Origin: JBOGGX01 sp050744245
Lineage (GTDB): Bacteria > Actinomycetota > Acidimicrobiia > Acidimicrobiales > JBOGGX01
Length of the DNA stretch: 9,564 nt
Reading direction: 5' to 3'
NCBI GenBank assembly: GCA_050744245.1
Contig: JBOGGX010000098.1
Coordinates: 1 to 9,564, forward strand
Position 1 is the stretch's first letter; each line of letters begins with the position of its first letter. A model generated the notes under the pieces. That model saw only the letters and a list, made by a program, of their open reading frames with translations, was not told the DNA's origin and searched no databases. Of this stretch, positions 1 to 6,464 are shown piece by piece. The translations under genes and the position numbers were made by a program.

Positions 1-701
1 GCCGGGGACCGGCGCCGATCGCCACGCTGCCGGCCACGGTGCGGCTCGCCGACCTCGGGGCGCGGGCCAACCTGGTCCGCCGTCCGTGGGTGGTGCCCGT
101 CGGGATGGCCGAGCACGACCACGGCCCCGCCTCGCTGGTGGCCTACGAGGGCGAGCACGCACTGGTCACCGGGCCGGCGCGTTCGGGCAAGAGCACCACC
201 TTGCTGACCGTGGCCAGCGCCGTGCTGGCCGAGGTTCCTGACGCGCTGGTCGCCGCCCTGGCCCACCCCCGGTCGCCCCTCGTCGGCGACCCTCGGGTCC
301 ACCGGGTCGTCGATCCGGGCGCCGCGGAGGAGTTGCCGCCCCTCGTCGCGTCCGACGCCCCGCTCGTGCTCGTCCTCGTCGACGACGCCGACGCGATCGA
401 CGATCCTCGTTTGGAGGCGTTGGGCACCAGCCGTCGCCCCAACCTCCTCGTCGTCGCCGCAGGCCGGGCCGACGTCCTCCGCACCGGTTACAACCACTGG
501 ACCCGCCCACTGCGCCGCTCGAAGCTCGGCGTGCTGCTGCGGCCGGACGCCGACCTCGACGGCGACATCCTGGGGGCCCGTCTGCCGCGGCGACCGCCAG
601 TGGCCATGAGCGTCGGGCGGGGCTACATCGTCAACAACGCCGAGCCCGTCCTGGCCCAGATCGCATTCGAGGGGGCGATGCCAACTGACCGTCGGACGTG
701 A
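1..701 (+). CDS. EccC-like type VII secretion ATPase (FtsK/SpoIIIE family), C-terminal part, 5' end outside window
   Basis: Cytoplasmic motor ATPase of a type VII (ESX-like) secretion system; only the last nucleotide-binding domain is present. The frame is open from base 3, and no start is proposed because the gene clearly begins before the window. A Walker A loop GPARSGKST is encoded at 171-197, and a Walker B-like strand LVLVLVDD at 363-386 is followed by ADAID. The second acidic residue of Walker B is Asp rather than Glu, as is common in the accessory ATPase domains of EccC proteins. The C-terminal stretch with HWTRPLRRSK, a DLDGD turn and GRGYIV is typical of the end of FtsK/SpoIIIE-type secretion ATPases. 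The stop TGA is at 699-701, 46 bases before the WXG100 start. That neighbour makes a secretion role much likelier than DNA translocation. Whether this is a three-domain EccC or a shorter relative cannot be told from here. Confidence 0.85.
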   Translation, partial: RGPAPIATLPATVRLADLGARANLVRRPWVVPVGMAEHDHGPASLVAYEGEHALVTGPARSGKSTTLLTVASAVLAEVPDALVAALAHPRSPLVGDPRVHRVVDPGAAEELPPLVASDAPLVLVLVDDADAIDDPRLEALGTSRRPNLLVVAAGRADVLRTGYNHWTRPLRRSKLGVLLRPDADLDGDILGARLPRRPPVAMSVGRGYIVNNAEPVLAQIAFEGAMPTDRRT

Positions 702-702
702 C

Positions 703-708
703 TAGCGT
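703..708 (+). promoter_or_regulatory. possible -10 element ahead of the WXG100 gene
   Basis: TAGCGT fits the actinobacterial TANNNT pattern and lies just after the ATPase stop, 39 bases before the WXG100 start. No good -35 hexamer is seen at 16-18 bases upstream; CTGACC at 685-690 is too close. The WXG100 operon could equally be read through from the ATPase gene. Confidence 0.2.
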
Positions 709-734
709 TTCGCTCATCGCACCCGCGACCCCTC

Positions 735-740
735 AAGGAG
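735..740 (+). promoter_or_regulatory. strong ribosome binding site of the WXG100 gene
   Basis: AAGGAG is a near-perfect Shine-Dalgarno sequence, 7 bases before the ATG at 748. It is the clearest ribosome binding site in the window. It fixes the start of the WXG100 gene and fits a protein made in larger amounts than its neighbours. Confidence 0.75.
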
Positions 741-747
741 ACCAGGC

Positions 748-1041
748 ATGAGTGACCAAGTCGTTTCCGCGTCCTCCCAGACGTTCACGGAAATCCGGGC
801 CATGCAGACCGAGATCGACAACATCGAGACCCAGATCACGGCCCTCATCGCACGCGGCCAGAAGCTCGCCTACGAGTCGGGGTGGGCCGGGCCCGACGCC
901 GACAAGTGGCGGGGCGACTGGGAGGGCGAGACGTCACCCAAGCTCAAGACGACGCTCGAAGTGCTCAAGTCGATCAACACCGCGGCCAAGGACTCGGCCA
1001 GCAACATCATGACCGCGGGCGGCAACCTGAACTTCGGCTAG
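748..1041 (+). CDS. WXG100 (ESAT-6-like) secreted protein
   Basis: A small helical protein of 97 residues, the size and shape of WXG100 substrates or partners of type VII secretion. The WXG turn is W46-A47-G48, roughly mid-protein, between two amphipathic helices (about residues 8-42 and 55-90). The turn is followed by KWRGDWEG. The ATG at 748 has a strong ribosome binding site. Proteins of this family form antiparallel four-helix bundles as homodimers or with a second WXG protein. The adjacent WXG-headed large protein is an obvious candidate partner, but this is inference. The usual YxxxD/E export motif after the second helix is absent; the tail ends GGNLNFG, so any export signal would have to come from a partner or differ from the canonical one. 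The next gene starts 2 bases after this stop, so the two are probably translated together. Confidence 0.9.
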   Translation: MSDQVVSASSQTFTEIRAMQTEIDNIETQITALIARGQKLAYESGWAGPDADKWRGDWEGETSPKLKTTLEVLKSINTAAKDSASNIMTAGGNLNFG

Positions 1042-1043
1042 CG

Positions 1044-1772
1044 GTGACAACCAGCTCGGCCGAGCCCGATCGGCTCGAGGCCTATCCCGGTCAGCTCGCG
1101 TCCGCACACGACGAGCTGACCACGCTGGCCACCGATGTCGACGAGGCGTCGGCCGGTTTCGCGGCGGGCGCCGGGCCGTACGGCGGCGGTTTCGACGCCG
1201 CCTGGGCCGGCGATCTCGTCCGCGGGCTGCGCGACGAGTCGCAGCACCTGAGCGGGTGGGTGGCCGGCGTGGGCGCCGCCTTCCGTGAGGCCGCCCGGCT
1301 CGGCATCGCGCCAGAGAAGCTCGACAACTTCATCTCCAAGAGGGTCGGCGAGCCGACCATCTGGGAGGCGCAGAAGGCGGCCGAGGGCCAAGCGGCGGCC
1401 GAGGCGCTCCAGGCCGAGCTGCTCGCCCTCGGGATCAACCCCGACGAGTTCGACCCGGCCCAGCTCTGGGCCCTGTACCAACCCGAGGACCAGGAGCAGT
1501 TCGAGCGGATCTACGCGCTCATGGCCGAAATCGGCACCGACATGTCGAGCGAGGACTTCGCCGTCGGGTTCTACGACAGCATGGACACCGAGGGCATCCG
1601 TGTCGTCATGGGCGTCATCGACACGTTCGCGGCCACGGGATGGCAGGGCCGCGTGCGTCAGGAGCTGCTCGAGCCGTTCGCCCGTGGGTGGGCCAACGCC
1701 AGCGGTAGCGTCGACCTGACCGAGGAGAGCCGGGAGCTGCTCGACACCGACGACCCGGTCGAGCAGCGGCAG
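1044..1772 (+). repeat. intact member of a dispersed direct repeat; partner at 5539-6263
   Basis: The first 729 bases of the copy 1 large gene are repeated, in the same orientation and about 4.5 kb downstream, as a 725-base degenerate copy. By eye close to nine in ten bases match. The difference of 4 bases is fully explained by two 1-base insertions and two 3-base deletions in the downstream copy. Similarity begins at the GTG start and ends at GAGCAGCGGCAG (1761-1772). Confidence 0.85.
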
Positions 1773-3059
1773 CTGGCCCTGCTCATGACCGGCCCGGCCC
1801 ACGCTTATGACCCGGAGTGGCTGGCGGACGCGGCCGAACGGATCCTCGTGACCGGCGCCGACCTCAATCGGCCTCAGTACCCGAGCGAATCGCCGCAGGG
1901 CCTCAGCCAGGGGGACTACCCGGGATTCGCCGACTGGGGATGGTTGTACGACGACCCGGCACTCGCTGCCCCCGAGTTGATCGCGACCGCAGCCCTCGAC
2001 GGCAACGTCGAAGCGTCGTGGCGCTTCGCCAGCCGGGGCGACGACCACGTCGAGGTGCTCGTGCGTCCCGGGCAGATCTCGATCCCGTCCAACATCTACA
2101 CGGCCGAACATCTCCAGGAGCTGCAGGCGACGCTCGAGGACCACGCCGGTGGGGCGATCGAGAACGCGTTCCTCGAGGCGCCGCTGTCGACGGTGCCGGA
2201 CCCCGACGATCCAACGCGACAGATCCCGATGGTCTCGTCGGACGAGTCGGCCGCGGCCTACGACATCCTCGTCGCCGAGGTGGGCGAGGGCGACGTGCCC
2301 GACGTCATCAAGCGGGCGGTGGCCCGCACCCTGCTTCCGCATCTGCACGAGATCGGCGATGTCGCGGTCCACGACGCCAACACGCCCGAGCACGAGTCCG
2401 GAGGGCTGTTCGAACGGGGCGAGGTGGTGGCGTTCTTCAAGGAGCTCGGCTGGGACGAGGAGGCGGCGGCCATCGTCGGTGAGGGGATCGGCGTGTGGAG
2501 CACGGCGGTGGCCCAGGACTTCGTCGCCACCCACCCCCACGCCAGCTTCGGTGACCTGGAGACCGCCTTCGATCCGGTCGGCCTCGTGACCGGGACCGTC
2601 TACCAGGGGTTCAACGAGACCGAGAACGCCATGGGAGCCGCCAACAACGCCTTGGCGTTCGGCATCCAGCAGGGCTCGAGCACGCTCAGCGGGCTGACGC
2701 TGTCGGCCCCGATCATCGGGTTCATCGTCGCCGGCCCGCCCGGGGCCGGGGCGGGCGCCGCCCTGGCCGGCGGGACCCAGCTGATCAATCTCGCGGGCGG
2801 CCTCGGCGCCCAGACCATTCGCACCCGCGACGTCGACCTTGAGTTCGACGGCAACGACGTGCAACGCATGCTGGTGACCAACCTGCGTGAGCAGCTGGTG
2901 TTCAGCCTCGAGGACGCCGGTCTGATTCCCGACGGGACCCCGCCCGAGGAGTACAGCGCGGTGCTGGCCGACTACTACGGCACCAACGATCCGATCGACG
3001 AGGTCGACCAGGACAGCTTCAAAGAGGCGTTCTCGCGGGACCCGGATGAACCCTGGTAG
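1044..3059 (+). CDS. large protein with WXG-like N-terminal domain, putative type VII secretion substrate (copy 1)
   Basis: 671 residues, starting at GTG 1044, which lies 2 bases after the WXG100 stop. That spacing and the start of homology with both paralogues (TSSAEPDRL-like) support this start over an upstream extension. Residues 1-90 look like a WXG helical hairpin with W54-A55-G56 at the turn. A charged linker rich in Ala and Glu (about 108-130) follows, then a long, mostly helical and acidic body. Residues 549-587 form a Gly/Ala-rich hydrophobic stretch that could enter a membrane, followed by a hydrophilic tail ending DPDEPW. The order (WXG head, helical body, late hydrophobic patch) recalls large WXG-headed proteins of Streptomyces annotated as DUF6571; that resemblance is from memory and unverified. 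I see no toxin catalytic motif. The function is unknown. Export by the adjacent ATPase is inferred from the head domain and position. The downstream lipoprotein gene overlaps the last 14 bases. Confidence 0.85.
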   Translation: MTTSSAEPDRLEAYPGQLASAHDELTTLATDVDEASAGFAAGAGPYGGGFDAAWAGDLVRGLRDESQHLSGWVAGVGAAFREAARLGIAPEKLDNFISKRVGEPTIWEAQKAAEGQAAAEALQAELLALGINPDEFDPAQLWALYQPEDQEQFERIYALMAEIGTDMSSEDFAVGFYDSMDTEGIRVVMGVIDTFAATGWQGRVRQELLEPFARGWANASGSVDLTEESRELLDTDDPVEQRQLALLMTGPAHAYDPEWLADAAERILVTGADLNRPQYPSESPQGLSQGDYPGFADWGWLYDDPALAAPELIATAALDGNVEASWRFASRGDDHVEVLVRPGQISIPSNIYTAEHLQELQATLEDHAGGAIENAFLEAPLSTVPDPDDPTRQIPMVSSDESAAAYDILVAEVGEGDVPDVIKRAVARTLLPHLHEIGDVAVHDANTPEHESGGLFERGEVVAFFKELGWDEEAAAIVGEGIGVWSTAVAQDFVATHPHASFGDLETAFDPVGLVTGTVYQGFNETENAMGAANNALAFGIQQGSSTLSGLTLSAPIIGFIVAGPPGAGAGAALAGGTQLINLAGGLGAQTIRTRDVDLEFDGNDVQRMLVTNLREQLVFSLEDAGLIPDGTPPEEYSAVLADYYGTNDPIDEVDQDSFKEAFSRDPDEPW

Positions 3060-4008
3060 CCGCCTGACGGTCGCCGTCGCCCTACTGGCCCTGGCCGCGT
3101 GCAACGGCGGCGCCAACGGTGACACCGACCGCGGCGAACAGGTCGTCGCGTGGTTACCGGCTCTCGAGCCCGGCGAGGTCACGGTGCTGGGCGACTTTGC
3201 CGGCACCATCGTGCCGCCGATCCAGTCGGTCGCGGTCGCCCCCGACGGGCGGGTGTACGTCATGCTCATCGACACCGACGACGTGTGGGAGGCGGTGTCA
3301 CCCTCCGACCTCGACTCGTGCTGCGGCGGGGAGCCGGACATCTACCCGGGGCGCATCGAGGCGACCGGCGATGCGATCTACCGGGTGCACACCGACTCCG
3401 AGGACCCGGTGCGCGGCGTGGGCGCCTACCGGGGCGTCGAGCGCGAATCGGTGCTCACCCTCCCGGTCGAGCGGGGCCAACGCCCCGGCGATGTCGCGGT
3501 CAGCGAGCACGAGGACGTGTACCTGAGCATCCTCGCGGTCGAGGAGGGCAGCGTCGACGGTGTCCAGGTCCTCCGAGGCACCGGTGACGGTGGGTTCGAG
3601 GTCGTCGCGGGCGCCGGCCTCGGGTGCAGCCAGGAGGCGGTCCCGGCGACCGAGGCCCGGTTCATGTCGCTGGCCGGCGTGGCGGTGGCCGCCGACGGTG
3701 CGCTGTACGCGGCCGATCCTCGATGCGGCAGCGTGTACGCCATCGCCGACGGCCAGGTGCGGGTCGAGCTCGGTGGCGAGGACCGGCGCCCGGTCGACGT
3801 GGCCGTGGTCGGTGACGATGTGTATGTGGCCGACGCCGGCACCGGCGAGGTGGTGCGGCTCGGCGACGGCGAGATGGTGCTTTCGGCCGACGACGTGCCC
3901 GAAGGGTTCGATCCCGACGAGCTCACGGGGCTCGACGGAACCCCCGACGGTGATCTCCTTGTCGCGATCGGCTCCCGGCTGATCGGTGTCGGCCTGGCCG
4001 ATGGCTAG
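3046..4008 (+). CDS. NHL-like beta-propeller lipoprotein (copy 1)
   Basis: 320 residues with a lipoprotein signal peptide: basic start (R6), hydrophobic core VAVALLALAAC and lipobox LAAC with C19 as the lipidated residue. The mature part contains at least five repeats of the 'VAVxxDGxxYVAD' type, around residues 61-73, 148-161, 210-224, 249-263 and 294-306, which predicts an NHL- or SMP-30-like propeller outside the membrane. Mature cysteines are C92-C93, C194 and C227; all are kept at identical spacing in the minus-strand paralogue. The ATG at 3046 lies inside the last codons of the large gene (14-base overlap), so expression is probably coupled; no strong ribosome binding site is seen. One rare TTA leucine codon is at 3154-3156. 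Such propellers usually bind proteins or ligands and rarely have enzyme activity. The partner is unknown; the large WXG-headed protein is the natural guess. Confidence 0.85.
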   Translation: MNPGSRLTVAVALLALAACNGGANGDTDRGEQVVAWLPALEPGEVTVLGDFAGTIVPPIQSVAVAPDGRVYVMLIDTDDVWEAVSPSDLDSCCGGEPDIYPGRIEATGDAIYRVHTDSEDPVRGVGAYRGVERESVLTLPVERGQRPGDVAVSEHEDVYLSILAVEEGSVDGVQVLRGTGDGGFEVVAGAGLGCSQEAVPATEARFMSLAGVAVAADGALYAADPRCGSVYAIADGQVRVELGGEDRRPVDVAVVGDDVYVADAGTGEVVRLGDGEMVLSADDVPEGFDPDELTGLDGTPDGDLLVAIGSRLIGVGLADG

Positions 4009-4583
4009 ACGGTCGGCACCTCGCGCCGGGGCACACGTTCCGTGGCGCTCTCGTCACCATCGCCTTGACCCTCGCCGGCTGCAACGGAAACGAAACCGAC
4101 GGCGCCAGCCAGACGACCCAGGTGGACGAGACGACAACCGAGGCCCCGACGACCACCCAGGCCACGACCACGACCCTCACCCGCGAGGATGAGGTGCTCG
4201 CCGCGTATCGTGCCGCCAACCAAGCACTCGTGGCGGCAGCTAACCCGCCCAACGCCGATCATCCACTGCTCGCCGCTCACCTCACGGGTAGACAACTCGA
4301 CGTTGTTCGCTCGGTCTTGCGCCAGCAGCAGGCGAACAACATCGGTCAGGTCGCCAACCCGGAGTCGCATCCTCGTGATGTCGTCGTCTCCGGCGCGTCG
4401 GCCAGGCTCACCGATTGCTTCATTGACCGCACGCAGACGATCGACCTGGCGTCCGGAGCGCCGGTAGGCGATCCGGGAGAGACGGTGCTCCATCTCGACG
4501 TGGTCATGGAGCATGTGCAAGGTTCGTGGAAACTCGCTCAACTCCAACAGAGGTCGGATTCATGCGATCCATCCTCTGGGTAG
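4001..4583 (+). CDS. small lipoprotein with NTF2-like domain, frameshifted in the signal peptide
   Basis: The body is read from TTG 4065 to the TGA before 4583 and has a lipobox LAGC, a Thr-rich linker (TTTEAPTTTQATTTT) and a domain of about 125 residues. The motifs AYRAANQALVAAANPPNADH, ASARLTDC and SWKLAQL match actinobacterial lipoproteins with an NTF2-like fold (recognised from memory). TTG 4065 cannot be the true start because it leaves only five residues before the lipid cysteine. Upstream in that frame there is no ATG, GTG or TTG back to a stop at 3951-3953. ATG 4001, overlapping the previous stop by 8 bases, opens MARRSAPRAGAHV in another frame. Dropping one C in the run near 4039-4042 joins it to RGALVTIALTLAGC and gives a textbook signal peptide. 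So the gene carries a one-base insertion or the read has an error. Two further cysteines lie in TDC and near the C-terminus (SDSC). The gene overlaps the next by 22 bases. Confidence 0.7.
4549..4553 (+). promoter_or_regulatory. ribosome binding site deciding the start of the PKD-like protein
   Basis: AGAGG lies 8 bases before ATG 4562, inside the end of the preceding lipoprotein gene. It favours ATG 4562 over the in-frame GTG at 4526, which would put 12 polar residues in front of the signal peptide. Confidence 0.5.
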
Positions 4584-5488
4584 CGATGTGTGGCGCCGTG
4601 CTCGGCGCCGCCGCCGTGGGTATCGACCTACCGGCTCCGGCTGCCGCGCAAACGGTGGGCGGCGATTCGAGCTGCACATGGTGCACGTGGACCCCGCCGT
4701 CGCCGACCGAGGAGGGGTTCCACACGGGTGTGCGGTCGCAGGTGAACCGGTTGAACAACGGGGGAGCGGTGTCTGGTGGGCCGCCGCCCTGTTCGGAGGA
4801 GGACCTGTTCTTTGGTGAGAGGGATGGCGTGGCCGACCACGTCGGGCACATGGCCTACGAGCCGCCGGATGCGTCACAGGACATCCTCCGGGGCATCTCG
4901 GAGAACACGGCGCCGGGGATGCACTTCCGGTTGAGCTGCTTCGTCGACGACGGGTTCGTCCCGCCGTATCCTGGCATCAGCATCGACTTCTTCCCGGAGA
5001 TCAACCCGCAGAACCTGGCCCGGTTGGCGGTGGCCGAGGCGCTGACCGGGGTGCCGTCGCCTCGGGTGGGGATGAACCCGGTTGGCGACCAGCTGGTCAA
5101 CCTGGAGACGTGGCTGTGGGTCGACGGGGCCGCGACCGAGACGATCATCGCCCCACCCCTGTCGGTGCCGGGGATCACGGTCGCCGTCACGGTGAGCACC
5201 GGTGGCGTGTACTGGCGCATGGGCGATGGCGCCGAGTTCTTCTGCCCGGGCCGCGGCACCCCCTACGGCACGGCCGCCGTGCCGAGCTGTTCGCACACCT
5301 ACGAGCCGTCGTCGGCGACGGCTCCCGGCGACCGGTACGAGGGTTCGGCCACCGTCACCTGGCTCGCGTCCTACACCGTGAACGGCCAGGGCCCGTTCCG
5401 GGTCGACGACGCCGTGGTGCGCCAGACCCCGTTCTCGGTGCGCGTGACCGAGGCACAGGCCGTCGTCATCACCGACGGTGCCGGCTGA
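4562..5488 (+). CDS. secreted cysteine-rich protein with C-terminal PKD-like region
   Basis: 308 residues. The N-terminus is a Sec signal peptide (MRSILW, hydrophobic core to about residue 22, then PAPAAA) with likely cleavage between A29 and Q30. There is no lipobox cysteine, so the protein is predicted to be released or wall-associated. The mature protein has a CTWC pair (C38, C41) and further cysteines C77, C126, C228 and C243. The middle block GISIDFFPEINPQNLARLA and the NLETWLWVDG motif lead into a PKD-like beta region (about 204-298) with YWRMGDG, C228, C243-SHTY and ATVTW. This arrangement matches a secreted actinobacterial family with a PKD-like fold, sometimes mislabelled ATP/GTP-binding; I recognise it from memory and the function is unknown. 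In that family a small NTF2-like lipoprotein is, as I recall, a frequent upstream neighbour, as here. It overlaps that gene by 22 bases and closes the operon. ATG 4562 is chosen because the signal peptide starts there. Confidence 0.8.
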   Translation: MRSILWVAMCGAVLGAAAVGIDLPAPAAAQTVGGDSSCTWCTWTPPSPTEEGFHTGVRSQVNRLNNGGAVSGGPPPCSEEDLFFGERDGVADHVGHMAYEPPDASQDILRGISENTAPGMHFRLSCFVDDGFVPPYPGISIDFFPEINPQNLARLAVAEALTGVPSPRVGMNPVGDQLVNLETWLWVDGAATETIIAPPLSVPGITVAVTVSTGGVYWRMGDGAEFFCPGRGTPYGTAAVPSCSHTYEPSSATAPGDRYEGSATVTWLASYTVNGQGPFRVDDAVVRQTPFSVRVTEAQAVVITDGAG

Positions 5489-5510
5489 TCGTCGGCGGGC
5501 CCGGCGACGG

Positions 5511-5533
5511 CTGGCGGGAGGGGGCCCCGCCAG
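5511..5533 (+). terminator. strong hairpin, probable operon terminator
   Basis: CTGGCGGG (5511-5518) and CCCGCCAG (5526-5533) form a perfect 8-base-pair GC stem with a 7-base loop, starting 22 bases after the stop of the PKD-like gene. There is no T-run after it, so it is not a classical intrinsic terminator; GC-rich actinobacteria often lack the T-run. It lies just before the start of the decayed gene copy (GTG 5539) and could also affect reading of that copy. Confidence 0.5.
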
Positions 5534-5538
5534 TAGTC

Positions 5539-6263
5539 GTGACCACCCGCTCGGCCGAGCCCGTTCGGCTCGCGGCCGATCCCGGTCAGCTCGGGGCCGC
5601 GGACGACGAGCTGACGACGCTGGCGACCGATGTCGACGAGGCGTCGACCGCGTTCGCGGCCGGCGCCGGGTCCTACGGCGGCGGTTTCGACTCCGCCTGG
5701 GGCGGCGATCTCGTCCGCGGGCTGCGCGACGAGTCGCAGCACCTAGGCGCCTGGGTGGCCGGCGTGGCCGCCGCCTTCCGTGAGGCGGCAAGTCTCGCCA
5801 TCGCGCCAGAGGAGCTCGACAACTTCATCTCCCAGAGGGTCGGCGAACCGACCGATCTGGGAGGACCAGAAGGCGGCCGAGGGCCAGGCCGCGGCCGCGC
5901 TCCAGGCCGAGCTGCTCGCCCTCGGGATCGACCCCGAGGAGTTCGACCCGGCCCAGCTCTAAGTTCTGTACCAACCCGAGGACCAGGAGCAGTTCGAGCG
6001 AACCTATGCGCTGGTGGCCGACATCGGCACCGACATATCGAGCGAGGACTTCGCGGACGGCTTCTACGACAGCATGGACACCGATGGCATCCACGTCGTC
6101 AGCGTCATCGACACGTTCGCGGCCACGGGGATGGCAGGGCCGCGTGCGTCAGGAGCCGCTCGCCCCGTTCGCCCGCCGGTGGGCCAACGCCAGCGGTAGC
6201 GTCGACCTGACCGAGGAGCGCGGGGAGCTGCTCGACACCGACGACCCGGTCGAGCACAGGCAG
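5539..6263 (+). pseudogene. decayed 5' fragment of the large WXG-headed gene (copy 2)
   Basis: This stretch repeats the first 243 codons of the gene at 1044-3059. It starts at GTG 5539 with VTTRSAEPVRLAADPGQL and keeps a WXG-type turn (AAW in copy 1 is SAW here, followed by GG). Lesions relative to copy 1: an extra G at 5854 (frameshift after GEPT); a 3-base deletion removing one Glu in the QAAAEALQ segment; TAA at 5960-5962 in place of the TGG for W142; a 3-base loss in GVVMGV giving VVSV; and an extra G within 6127-6130 (second frameshift). Similarity ends abruptly at GAGCACAGGCAG (6252-6263), so about 430 codons of the body are missing. No WXG100 gene precedes it. A fragment of about 105 residues covering the WXG head could still be made before the first frameshift, but there is no clear ribosome binding site. 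It is much closer to copy 1 than to the minus-strand copy, so it arose from a copy 1-like gene. Confidence 0.88.
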
Positions 6264-6464
6264 CGTCTCTGTGGAACGCGCGTCCAAGACATGTGTGTTG
6301 TCAACTGCTGTGCGCTGTCCGTCGGGCCATGCGGTCGACATCGAGAGGAGCGCCGTGTCTGCCTCGCCCCTCACCGGCCCGCGGGCGGGGGCCGCGCCAC
6401 CCGCCGACTCGTCGGCCACCCTCGTCGCGCGGGCGGTCGGCCCGGGACCGCGTCGCCGTCCGGG
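6264..6464. other. intergenic stretch between the decayed copy and the minus-strand lipoprotein gene
   Basis: About 200 bases with no secure gene. The first 80 bases are less GC-rich than the surroundings. At 6341-6357, GAGAGGAG is followed after 4 bases by GTG, which would start VSASPLTGPRAGAAPP on the plus strand; this frame soon runs into the antisense of the lipoprotein gene, so at most it is the broken 5' end of a lost gene. Nothing else is recognised. Confidence 0.4.
6433..6451 (-). terminator. weak hairpin after the minus-strand lipoprotein gene
   Basis: GCGGTC (6433-6438) and GACCGC (6446-6451) can pair around a 7-base loop, 14 bases beyond the stop of the minus-strand lipoprotein gene. 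The stem is only 6 base pairs and has no T-run. It is placed where a terminator would be expected, but such stems are common by chance at this GC content. Confidence 0.25.

Noticed and set aside
882..1043. Upstream extension of the large gene into the WXG100 gene
   Set aside because: The added 54 residues are the WXG100 gene read in another frame, and homology among the copies begins at GTG 1044.
1476..1587. YxxxD matches in the large protein (YQPED, YDSMD)
   Set aside because: They lie in the body, far from the head hairpin, and such short motifs are expected by chance in an acidic protein of this size.
1044..3059. Polymorphic toxin with an immunity gene
   Set aside because: The C-terminus is conserved between paralogues rather than variable, no nuclease, ADP-ribosyl or other toxin motif is visible, and the following gene is a lipoprotein propeller rather than a small cytosolic immunity protein.
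1038..3341. Very long open frame on the minus strand opposite the large gene
   Set aside because: Antisense frames stay open by chance in GC-rich coding DNA; the plus-strand frame has a full-length paralogue, natural codon use and operon spacing.
4030..4070. Programmed +1 frameshifting as the way the small lipoprotein is made
   Set aside because: No stop codon or clear slippery and stimulator arrangement sits at the shift point; a simple insertion or read error explains it more cheaply.
5110..5538. Plus-strand frame running through the PKD-like gene into the decayed copy
   Set aside because: The part before 5539 is an Arg-rich out-of-frame reading of the PKD-like gene; only the part from GTG 5539 matches a real protein.
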